Assembly: GCF_014905615.1 (NCBI RefSeq)
Contig: NZ_AQGU01000018.1
Coordinates: forward strand, 62,001-126,000
Reading direction: 5' to 3'
DNA from: Pseudoalteromonas aliena SW19
GTDB lineage: Bacteria; Pseudomonadota; Gammaproteobacteria; Enterobacterales; Alteromonadaceae
Length of the DNA: 64,000 bases
Below the pieces are notes generated by a model, which worked only from the letters and a program-made list of their open reading frames with translations, ran no database searches and was not told where the DNA came from. Made by a program: the position numbers and the translations under genes. Shown one piece after another: positions 25,929-33,019 of the stretch. The stretch's first letter is position 1; every line of letters begins with the position of its first letter.

Positions 25929-27266
25929 ATGGAAAACGTACTAATTTGGCCAAAGGAATACCCATTACTTATTAAAGGGCTTGTAGAGCAAAATGGTGCC
26001 TTTATTTTAGATGCTTTGGAAGCTTGGCCCGCGTGTCGTTCTACTGATGAAGACGATGGTGTGTGCACTACCGTTTTGCCGCCTATTTATTATTTGGCAT
26101 GGTTAACGCCATTAGAACCTTTCGAAGAATGTTTTTTTCAGCATATTTCTGAATATGACGAAGATGCACAAGCATATATCAATGCGGTTAAAAACCATTA
26201 TTACGATAATGAATATACTCCTGAAAGTCTTGTGCTTTTGTTGTGTCAACGACTTGAAAAGTATGCAAGCATTGCGGCGCAAAATGCCATAACCACACCT
26301 GTTTCATTACTCAGCTTATTTTTTAGTAAGCGCTACTTTACACTGATAGAGCATGCTTTAACTAATGACAGTAAAATGTCGGCCGTTGACACATTAGCAC
26401 TTTGGAAAGAACTAGATTTTAGAGAGCGATTAAGTTCATTTATTCCAGCATCCATTGCAGATTTAGATAAGTTATCTGAACTTGCCAGTGACAAAGTGGC
26501 CAACGGTAAAGATTATTTTACGTTACTGACTCAAGTTTCTCCAGACGTTGACTCTGTCGTCTTACTTGAAAAAGCGTTGTTGACTCATTTACGTAAAAAA
26601 ACAGCGAAGCAAACTATGGCTATGCGCTTTATAGAGCAAGGAGCCACAGGCACTTTGGCTGATGAGAACGATAAAACCGCTTTTATGTGGGCAGCTGAAA
26701 GAGGCTTTGTGAATGTAGTTGAAACACTGCTTTCAAAACAAGACAAGAAAGCCACGGATAGCTTAAGTAACACTGGACTACATTACGCTGTTCATTCTAA
26801 AAATGAATCGTTAATGGTGCTGTTAATTAAAGCAGGTTACGACTTTAGAGCCCGCAACAAAGAAGGCTTAAGCTGTTATCGATTAGCGGTAAGTCTTAAA
26901 GCACAAAATTTAGTTAAATGTTTAGAACGTGATTTTGGAATAAAAGAGTTATCACCTGATGGGCAGTTTGACCGCATTAAAAAAGTACATGCTTTGCATG
27001 CCATTGTTACGTTACTTTTTCCATTGCAGTTATTTTTCTTTTTTGACGATACACTTACTGTAAAAAGTGAATTAACACTGGGTTTAACCATGATCACTGT
27101 GGTGTGTTTTTTCTTTGCCATGAGTCTAAAGCGCTGTGCACTTTATCCACATATAAAGCACCCTTGGGGCTTATTTGTGTTGAGAGGGTTCTCGTTAGTT
27201 AGCTTAATAGCTCAGTTAGGCTTGGCAGGTATTGTTATGCTCACGGCTTTGAGTGATTTAGTTTAA
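25929..27266 (+). CDS. Ankyrin-repeat protein with C-terminal membrane helices
   Basis: A 445-residue protein. Residues 1-200 are unrecognised and acidic (MENVLIWPKEYPLLIKGLVE). About 235-335 are ankyrin repeats (GTLADENDKTAFMWAAERGF, TGLHYAVHSKNESLMVLLIKAG, NKEGLSCYRLAVSLKAQNLV). From about 350 there are three or four hydrophobic helices (HAIVTLLFPLQLFFFFDD, LGLTMITVVCFFFAMSL, GFSLVSLIAQLGLAGIVMLT). It would expose the ankyrin domain to the cytoplasm and anchor it in the inner membrane. Partners are unknown, and the gene is alone. A possible -10 (TAGAAT) lies upstream. Confidence 0.72.
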   Translation: MENVLIWPKEYPLLIKGLVEQNGAFILDALEAWPACRSTDEDDGVCTTVLPPIYYLAWLTPLEPFEECFFQHISEYDEDAQAYINAVKNHYYDNEYTPESLVLLLCQRLEKYASIAAQNAITTPVSLLSLFFSKRYFTLIEHALTNDSKMSAVDTLALWKELDFRERLSSFIPASIADLDKLSELASDKVANGKDYFTLLTQVSPDVDSVVLLEKALLTHLRKKTAKQTMAMRFIEQGATGTLADENDKTAFMWAAERGFVNVVETLLSKQDKKATDSLSNTGLHYAVHSKNESLMVLLIKAGYDFRARNKEGLSCYRLAVSLKAQNLVKCLERDFGIKELSPDGQFDRIKKVHALHAIVTLLFPLQLFFFFDDTLTVKSELTLGLTMITVVCFFFAMSLKRCALYPHIKHPWGLFVLRGFSLVSLIAQLGLAGIVMLTALSDLV

Positions 27267-27268
27267 TT

Positions 27269-27698
27269 TATACCAAACTGCATAAATTTTTGATCAATTT
27301 AACGAATTAAATTGCACTATACCGTCGTTAAAATTATTTATTTAGAACAACTAGATACAAAAATTTTTGCCTAGTTCTAGGGCGTGTTGACCTTTGTAGA
27401 TTGAAATTCGCTCAATCTAGGGGCGGTTTAATCGCGGCGCGAGGTTTGTAACCTAGCGGGCTAAGTCAAAACCGAGCAACAAAGAGTTAATCGTCCCTAG
27501 AAAGAACCCAAAGGGCAGCGCATGTTTGGCATTTATACTGCGTTATTGCCTGTTTATGGGGAATAACCACACACCATAGGCTCTGCCTTGCCTAAATACC
27601 AAACATGCAGCTGCAAAATTAATCGCTAAAGGTCAGCAGCCCCTAGCGTAATTTTCTTAACGTTAAATAGACCCCATATATAAGCAGATTGGTATTAG
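27269..27698. mobile_element. Inverted-repeat element (TATACCAA ends), interrupted copy
   Basis: Left end TATACCAAACTGC and right end, read in reverse, TAATACCAATCTGC. Outside the inner insertion (27377-27646) the flanks align with the uninterrupted copy at 55958-56124: shared blocks include TAGAACAACTA, TTTTTGCCT and, on the right, TAAGC.GAT.GGTAT. The gene-free interval 27267-27809 is otherwise filled only by the DUF2069 terminator. Confidence 0.7.
27377..27646. mobile_element. 270-bp MITE nested in the TATACCAA element
   Basis: Both ends carry CTAG followed by inverted repeats: GGGCGTGTTGACCTTT on the left and, in reverse, GGGCTGCTGACCTTTA on the right. CTAG may be a 4-bp target duplication or part of the repeat. 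There is no open frame of transposase size. No second copy was seen in the window. Confidence 0.65.
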
Positions 27699-27740
27699 AT
27701 TACTTTTTAAAACAGAGTAATCTTAGTGAATTGGTTCAAT

Positions 27741-27776
27741 AAAAAACACGCTTAAATTAATTTAAGCGTGTTTTTT
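27741..27776. terminator. Terminator of the bepA-DUF2069 operon
   Basis: A 17-bp perfect palindrome (AAAAAACACGCTTAAAT and its inverse) with a 2-base loop; it works on either strand and lies 33 bp past the DUF2069 stop. Confidence 0.85.
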
Positions 27777-27809
27777 ATTTTTTAGTTCAGTATAAAGAGC
27801 CGGTCTAAC

Positions 27810-28256
27810 TTAATGAGTATTATGCTCATTTGCCGCTTTTTCTTCAGCAAGTTCTTCTTTAAGTTTACGAATTTTCAAACCTAGCTCTTGTCCGCGATGT
27901 CTGGCGTAATACGTACAGCCAATAAACATAGCAGATGCAAATACCAGTTCCAATAAAACCCATATTAGCTCATCAGGAGCAACCCACAGCATGGTAAGTC
28001 CATGAATAAAATACAGCATGACAATAAAGTTTGCCCAAGCATACGTGTATGTATTGTCTTTAATTATTCCTCTAAGAGGCAACAATAGCGGAATAATAGG
28101 TAAAAGCAGAGATATTAAGTCGACTGGACCTTCTTGAGGGGGGACAACATACATCCACAGTGGCATTAAAATAAACAGTCCGATATAGCCAACTATCGCA
28201 GTGCGTTGAAATTTAATTGTAATGGGCTTTTTAGCTGGATTTTGGGCTGTATTCAT
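27810..28256 (-). CDS. DUF2069 family membrane protein
   Basis: A 148-residue inner-membrane protein with four hydrophobic helices (TAIVGYIGLFILMPLWMYVV, LISLLLPIIPLLLPLRGII, FIVMLYFIHGLTML, LVFASAMFIGCTYYA) and a charged C-terminal tail (KIRKLKEELAEEKAANEH). The family commonly lies after wrbA-like genes in this order of bacteria; its function is unknown. The start overlaps the end of the wrbA-like gene as ATGA (28253-28256), so the two are translationally coupled. It is the last gene of a five-gene operon. Confidence 0.82.
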   Translation of the reverse strand: MNTAQNPAKKPITIKFQRTAIVGYIGLFILMPLWMYVVPPQEGPVDLISLLLPIIPLLLPLRGIIKDNTYTYAWANFIVMLYFIHGLTMLWVAPDELIWVLLELVFASAMFIGCTYYARHRGQELGLKIRKLKEELAEEKAANEHNTH

Positions 28257-28807
28257 TGAAGTTTTCTCGCAATTTTTGTGAGGCGCTTACCTACGCTTTG
28301 GCATATTTTAATTTCGTCTTTGCTTAGCTGTGCGCTGTTACTGCTTCCAGCAACATGACTCGCACCGTAGGGCGTACCGCCTGTTTGCGTGGCTAGCAGC
28401 TCTGGGACATCGTAAGGCACCCCAAGTAACATCATACCGTGATGCAGTAATGGCAGCGATAGATTAAGTAAAGTGGCTTCATTCCCGCCATGCATACTGC
28501 TCGATGATGAAAATACACAGCCGGGTTTATCTATTAATTGACCTTTTAGCCATAGATCACTGGTGGTTTCCCAAAACGCTTTTGCTTGAGAGGCCATCAT
28601 GCCAAATCGTGTTGGTGTACCAAAGGCAAGCCCATCGCAGTTTATCAAGTCGTCTTTGGAGATCACTATATCATGCGCGTTTTTAGCCACAAACGTACGC
28701 AGCAAGGCGGTAGCGCCTTGTTGCTCTATCGACTCAGCTATTTCATGGGCCATGGCTTCAACGGAGCCATGGCTTGAGTGATAAAGTACCACTATGGTTG
28801 TACTCAT
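28253..28807 (-). CDS. wrbA: WrbA-type flavodoxin-like NAD(P)H:quinone oxidoreductase
   Basis: A 184-residue flavodoxin-fold protein. The phosphate loop YHSSHGSVEAMA binds FMN, GLAFGTPTRFGMMA and FSSSSSMHGGNEATL are the other FMN contacts, as in WrbA (E. coli 198). It would reduce quinones by two electrons and so avoid semiquinone radicals. It overlaps arsC by one base upstream and DUF2069 downstream. It is a little shorter than E. coli WrbA and belongs to the operon type found with bepA in marine gammaproteobacteria, so the name means family rather than strict orthology. Confidence 0.82.
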   Translation of the reverse strand: MSTTIVVLYHSSHGSVEAMAHEIAESIEQQGATALLRTFVAKNAHDIVISKDDLINCDGLAFGTPTRFGMMASQAKAFWETTSDLWLKGQLIDKPGCVFSSSSSMHGGNEATLLNLSLPLLHHGMMLLGVPYDVPELLATQTGGTPYGASHVAGSSNSAQLSKDEIKICQSVGKRLTKIARKLQ

Positions 28808-29154
28808 TATAAAACGCTTAGTACGTTTTCTGGTGGGCGTCCAATTGCTGCTTTATTATTATTGACGACAATAGGGCGTTCAATAAGCTTGGGATTTTGA
28901 ACTATTGCATTAATTAGTGCATTTTCACTTGTTTCATCTTTTAAATTCAGTGATTTGTAATCATCTTCTTTGGTGCGCATTAAATCACGGGCTGATGAAA
29001 AACCAAGCTGACTAATAAGTGTTGTTATTTGTTGATGAGTTAATGGTGTTTTTAAATACTCGACAATTGTCGGCTCAATAGAATTATTTTGTAATAAAGC
29101 AAGCGTTTCACGTGATTTAGAGCAACGCGAATTATGATAAAGGGTAACAGACAT
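28807..29154 (-). CDS. arsC: ArsC-family (YfgD-like) reductase
   Basis: A 115-residue thioredoxin-fold protein of the ArsC/Spx class. Cys11 in YHNSRCSKSRETLALL is the catalytic cysteine; RPIVV.N..AAIGRPPENV supplies the conserved Arg residues of glutaredoxin-dependent arsenate reductases. In E. coli the gene next to bepA is yfgD, a close ArsC relative with unproven arsenate activity, and the same order is seen here. No arsB, arsR or other resistance genes are near, so a housekeeping redox role is possible. Confidence 0.88.
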   Translation of the reverse strand: MSVTLYHNSRCSKSRETLALLQNNSIEPTIVEYLKTPLTHQQITTLISQLGFSSARDLMRTKEDDYKSLNLKDETSENALINAIVQNPKLIERPIVVNNNKAAIGRPPENVLSVL

Positions 29155-29207
29155 AAAATGTATCCAAAGTGTGAGTTGCGTCTATTTTAGGGCAAGTGCT
29201 TGCAGAC

Positions 29208-30665
29208 TTAAAGTCTTGCAAGCTCTTTTTGTAAACGACGGTATTGGGTAAGTAATGCTTTTAATCGTTGCTGTTTTATAAGCTCTGTAGGCTCTACGAA
29301 GTTAAGTGCTTTTTGGATTTCATCAGCAGCTTTTAAGTATGCTCCATATTGCGATAAAACATCGGCATTCGCCTCATGATACGCCGCGAGTTTATCTTGT
29401 TTTTGATAAGCATCGGCAAGTAGCTGCTTTCCTAAGCTGTGCTCTGGCTTTTCAAGTAAAAAACTTTTAAGTATATTTTCTGCCAGCTCATATTGTTCTG
29501 CCTCAAGTGCAGCATTAGCATAGTTAAGTGTAATAACTTGATTGTTAGGGCGATATTTGTTGCGTTCGGCTAAAAATGTAACCGCTTCAGCCGCATTTTT
29601 TTGAGCGATAAATAAATCGGTTTTAGTATCGATATAAAAAAGGTTTTTAGGATCATTTTTTAATAACTTATCTAAAATAGGCTGTGCTTCATCTAATTTA
29701 TCTTGATCCAGTAGGCTAATAGCTAAACCGTATTCTAGTGCAACGCTATGGTAACTCTCTTCACGCATTAATTTTCTAAATAAGGATTCAGCATCTTCTG
29801 GTTTGTTATCGTAACGGGCAATCACTCGGCTTTTGGCTAAATCAAAATCGAGGCTGGCAGGTAAGCGACGCATAGGAAATTGTTCTGCACGTAAGCGTAC
29901 ATCAGATACACGACTCTCTGGTAGTGGGTGAGTTAGCAAAAAAGCTGGTGGCTTATACTTGTATCGAATTTGCGCAGCTAGTTTGGTTAAAAATTCACTG
30001 GATGCACGCGCATCAAAACCTGCATTATTAAGTGTTTGCATACCGATACGGTCTGCTTCTTGCTCAGCCGAGCGGCTATGTGTTAATTGGCTAAAAGCAG
30101 ATTGCGTTTGACTTGCTGAAATAATAGCAATGCCTGCATCGGGTGCCACAACAGTTGCTAATATACCGGCAATCATACCCGCAATCGTCAATGCGCTATT
30201 ATCCTGTTGTTGTTGAATTCTACGGGCTAGGTGGCGCTGGGTTACATGGGCAACTTCGTGACCAAGGACCGAAGCGAACTGACTTTCGTTATCAGCTTGC
30301 GCAATTAAGCCTGTATGAACGCCGACGTGCCCGCCGTAAAATGCAAATGCGTTTATTTCAGTATTATTTATCCAAAAAAACGAAAACGGAAACCGGACAT
30401 CATTCGCGTTAGCAACAAGCTTACGACCAATCGTTGTTAAGTATTCATCAAGCACAGGGTCGTTAATTACAGGAGAAGAGCCACGTATTTGCATCATCAT
30501 CACTTCGCCAACAGCACGCTCTTTTTCGAGCGGAAGAGCTTGTAATGCAGATGTGCCTAAATCAGGAAGCGTGAAATTAGTTTGTGCTTTTAAAGGCTCA
30601 CTGACTAATAAGCTAAATGTGATCACGGCACTGCATAGCGCGGTAAAGGCTGATTTTAGTTGCAT
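29208..30665 (-). CDS. bepA: Periplasmic M48 metalloprotease/chaperone BepA
   Basis: BepA (YfgC), about 485 residues from the ATG at 30665. I chose this start because it gives a signal peptide (MQLKSAFTALCSAVITFSLL, ending KAQ), has AAGGAAT upstream and abuts the stop of the preceding gene; the frame extends 11 codons upstream into that gene. The zinc motif is HEVAHVTQRH, with the third ligand in RSAEQEADRIG. The C-terminal half is TPR repeats (residues about 305-485). BepA helps fold or degrades LptD and other barrel proteins stuck at the BAM complex. It is followed by arsC as in E. coli. Confidence 0.93.
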   Translation of the reverse strand: MQLKSAFTALCSAVITFSLLVSEPLKAQTNFTLPDLGTSALQALPLEKERAVGEVMMMQIRGSSPVINDPVLDEYLTTIGRKLVANANDVRFPFSFFWINNTEINAFAFYGGHVGVHTGLIAQADNESQFASVLGHEVAHVTQRHLARRIQQQQDNSALTIAGMIAGILATVVAPDAGIAIISASQTQSAFSQLTHSRSAEQEADRIGMQTLNNAGFDARASSEFLTKLAAQIRYKYKPPAFLLTHPLPESRVSDVRLRAEQFPMRRLPASLDFDLAKSRVIARYDNKPEDAESLFRKLMREESYHSVALEYGLAISLLDQDKLDEAQPILDKLLKNDPKNLFYIDTKTDLFIAQKNAAEAVTFLAERNKYRPNNQVITLNYANAALEAEQYELAENILKSFLLEKPEHSLGKQLLADAYQKQDKLAAYHEANADVLSQYGAYLKAADEIQKALNFVEPTELIKQQRLKALLTQYRRLQKELARL

Positions 30666-30666
30666 T

Positions 30667-31326
30667 TTATTCCTTATTAACCGATTTACTAAGGGCATTT
30701 GTACTTATTTTATCGTCATTTTCATGACTGTCTTTTTCATAAGATTGGTATAGTTCTTTTATTGTGACACCATCGAGCTTTACAACGTTCAATTCGCGTT
30801 GTAAAAAAGCAATAATTCTATTTACTACTTTATGAGCATGTAAAATAAGCGCTTTATCAGCTTTATCGCCGGTTTTAAAATAAAAGCCAATAAATGTATG
30901 CAGCTGGTTTATGCGGATCAAGTTTTTCATGACAAGCGGGTCCCATTCTTTAAAATCTATAAAGTTGCTTCCCTTTATATAGTGATCCGTTATTTCTTCT
31001 GTGGAGTAAGGCTGAGCCAACAGTTCAAACCCTCTGTCAGTGAAAACGCGGTGAAGGTTTATACGCGGTTTACTTTGGTTATGCATATCACCTGGGTTGA
31101 CTTCCTGACCATCGACTAAATCTGTATTCCAATTACGTTTATCAAGTAATCTTTTAACCGCATTATCAAATCCATGCTCTAAAATACCCTCGGATTCGCT
31201 GATTGATGACGCAACGAGATGATAAAACGGTGCGAGATCACCCCAATTAATTTGTTTTTTAAAAAAATTAATGTCTTTGAGTGTTGGATTACTTGGAAGG
31301 TGCGCTTTATTATGAGGGCTGGGCAT
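30667..31326 (-). CDS. Conserved-looking protein of unknown function, first gene of the bepA operon
   Basis: A 219-residue cytoplasmic-looking protein; the ATG at 31326 has AAGGA about 7 bases upstream (a frame extension of 14 codons has no such site). No signal peptide or membrane helix. It contains INWGDLAPFYHLVASSISES, INLHRVFTDRGFELLAQPYS, FIDFKEWDPLVMKNLIRINQ, FYFKTGDKADKALILHAHKV and a polar tail. It looks mainly helical. I do not recognise the family. It lies one base upstream of the bepA start, so coupled translation with an envelope-quality protease is likely. A role in envelope maintenance would be a guess. Confidence 0.72.
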   Translation of the reverse strand: MPSPHNKAHLPSNPTLKDINFFKKQINWGDLAPFYHLVASSISESEGILEHGFDNAVKRLLDKRNWNTDLVDGQEVNPGDMHNQSKPRINLHRVFTDRGFELLAQPYSTEEITDHYIKGSNFIDFKEWDPLVMKNLIRINQLHTFIGFYFKTGDKADKALILHAHKVVNRIIAFLQRELNVVKLDGVTIKELYQSYEKDSHENDDKISTNALSKSVNKE

Positions 31327-31408
31327 TAATCGGTCCTTACAGCTAACTATGGTATAAGGATAAACCATTGCGGTGGTTGTTTTAAGAAAAAGTTACATTT
31401 GTTCGCAT

Positions 31409-31550
31409 CTTATACCAATTCGGCACAAGTATTTAAACAATTTAATGTATTAAATCACTCCATCACGTCGTTGAAGTTTTTTATTTCAGAACAAATAGAT
31501 ATAATTTTTTATCGTTAAATAAACGCAATATTTAAGCAAATTAGTATAAG
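31409..31550. mobile_element. Inverted-repeat element (TATACCAA ends), copy 2
   Basis: Ends CTTATACCAATTCG and, in reverse, CTTATACTAATTTG. The interior shares the pattern of the other two copies: AACAATTTAATG.ATTAAAT, CGTTGAAG, CAGAACAAATAGATA, TTTTTATCGTTAAAT, TTAAGC. It lies between the divergent bepA operon and the tusA-like gene. No open frame. Confidence 0.6.
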
Positions 31551-31603
31551 GCGTTATTAGATTGAGGTTATACCGCTTATTATTCATTTAACACATTGGA
31601 AAT

Positions 31604-31828
31604 GTGGGTATGTTGAAACAAAATTTACGCATTTACAAATGCCCTCAACAATTTATTCAGTTTAAATTAGGGTTACGTAAAGCATCATCGTTAAAACAAA
31701 GTATTATTTTTAGTTTAAATAATAATGAAGACATAAATGATATAGAACGATTTTTGAAAAAAAATTCTTATCGTTATAATTTAAATAAACAACACGGGTT
31801 GTTATTAGTGGAGCCATTACATGTTTGA
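31604..31828 (+). CDS. TusA-like small sulfur-carrier-fold protein
   Basis: A 74-residue protein with the TusA/SirA layout: a first strand leading to a Cys-Pro pair (Cys13 in RIYKCPQQFIQFKLGLRKA, matching the LRCPxPxLxxKxAL pattern), a helix, SIIFSLNNNEDINDIERFLKK in place of the acidic linker helix, and a final hydrophobic strand GLLLVEPLHV. TusA proteins relay persulfide sulfur on this Cys. It overlaps perM by 8 bp, an order common in related bacteria. The first-strand glycine and other consensus residues are changed, so activity is uncertain. An alternative ATG is at 31610. Confidence 0.65.
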   Translation: MGMLKQNLRIYKCPQQFIQFKLGLRKASSLKQSIIFSLNNNEDINDIERFLKKNSYRYNLNKQHGLLLVEPLHV

Positions 31829-32894
31829 ATATGTAAAAACATGGTACGAAAGGAAGTTCTCGGATCCTCATTCGGTTACCTTATTATTTTTGTTATTGGC
31901 CTCTGTTGCCTTGTTGTACTTTTTTGGCTCGTTAATTGTTCCAGTGTTGGTAGCTTTGGTTATTGCTTATTTACTTGATTGGCCCGTTATACATCTAGAA
32001 CGTTTTGGTTTAAAACGATTTACAGCAACCGTCATTGTAATGCTAATATTTACCGGCATTATGCTCACGCTTATTTTGGTCATTGGCCCTGTGCTTTGGA
32101 AGCAAACGAGTAACTTGGTGCAAGAAACGCCTCATATGGTTGAGCAAGGTAAGTCTTATTTAATGGCTTTACCCGAGCAATACCCACGTTTAATTAATCT
32201 TGAACAAGTACAAGCAATTGTTGCAACGGTTGAGACTAAAGTTATTGATTTTGGTCAAGTTTTGTTGTCGTTTTCATTAACGTCTTTAAAAGATGTCGTA
32301 GCTTGGCTGATTTATTTAGTGCTTGTGCCACTACTTGTGTTTTTTATGCTCAAAGATAAATTAGAACTGACAGGAAGCGTAGCTAAATTGATCCCTCAAC
32401 AGCGACGTTTGATTTTACAAGTATGGAATGAAATGAACCAACAAATCATGAATTATATTCGTGGTAAAGTGTTTGAAATTTTGATTGTAGGCGGTATTTC
32501 ATTTATTGCGTTTACGGTCTTAGATTTACGTTATGCGGCGCTACTTGGTGTACTTGTCGGTTTTTCGGTGTTGATCCCGTTTGTAGGGGCGGCGCTTGTG
32601 ACTATTCCTGTTGCAGCTGTGGCCTTATTTCAATTTGGATTAGAAACCCAGTTTTGGACTATTTTAATTATTTACGGAATTATTCAGGCGTTAGACGGTA
32701 ACGTGCTTGTCCCATTACTTTTTTCTGAAGCGGTTGATTTAAACCCCGTGTTTATAATTGTAGCGGTGCTATTTTTTGGTGGGTTATGGGGCTTTTGGGG
32801 GGTGTTCTTTGCAATCCCTCTGGCTTCGTTAGTAAAAGCGCTAATAACAGCTTGGTCATCAACCCATGAAGAGCTTACTAAAGAGCTCGCATAA
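31821..32894 (+). CDS. perM: AI-2E family transporter (PerM-like permease)
   Basis: A 357-residue inner-membrane protein of the AI-2E exporter/PerM family with seven to eight hydrophobic helices. Family features include PVLVALVIAYLLDWPV near residue 45, LVYLVLVPLLVFFMLKDK, MNQQIMNYIRGKVFEILIV, and GFSVLIPFVGAALVTIP and LVPLLFSEAVDLNPVFIIVA towards the end. Members export autoinducer-2 or act as Na+/H+ antiporters; the substrate here is not known. It follows and overlaps the tusA-like gene and is near bepA, as perM is in E. coli. Confidence 0.85.
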   Translation: MFEYVKTWYERKFSDPHSVTLLFLLLASVALLYFFGSLIVPVLVALVIAYLLDWPVIHLERFGLKRFTATVIVMLIFTGIMLTLILVIGPVLWKQTSNLVQETPHMVEQGKSYLMALPEQYPRLINLEQVQAIVATVETKVIDFGQVLLSFSLTSLKDVVAWLIYLVLVPLLVFFMLKDKLELTGSVAKLIPQQRRLILQVWNEMNQQIMNYIRGKVFEILIVGGISFIAFTVLDLRYAALLGVLVGFSVLIPFVGAALVTIPVAAVALFQFGLETQFWTILIIYGIIQALDGNVLVPLLFSEAVDLNPVFIIVAVLFFGGLWGFWGVFFAIPLASLVKALITAWSSTHEELTKELA

Positions 32895-32954
32895 TAGATT
32901 TTTAGTATAAAAAAGAATAGTAAACGCACCTCTAGTGCTAATTGATTATTACTC

Positions 32955-32985
32955 ATTCCCCTGAAATTTATGTATTATTGGGAAT
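32955..32985. promoter_or_regulatory. ATTCCC-N19-GGGAAT dyad before the sulfur-fusion gene
   Basis: Perfect 6-bp inverted arms 35 bp before the ATG at 33020, overlapping the likely promoter. It could be an operator or part of the leader. Short arms and long spacer keep confidence low. Confidence 0.3.
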
Positions 32986-33019
32986 AAGATATATTTTTTA
33001 GTAATAAGGTGCGTTTTTA

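Noticed and set aside
27381..27646. Structured non-coding RNA in the ankyrin/DUF2069 gap
   Set aside because: The pairing is better explained by terminal inverted repeats of a nested MITE; a flanking element of known copies surrounds it.
28807..29154. Arsenic resistance operon
   Set aside because: Only the ArsC-like gene is there, in its usual place beside bepA, with no arsR, arsB or acr3.
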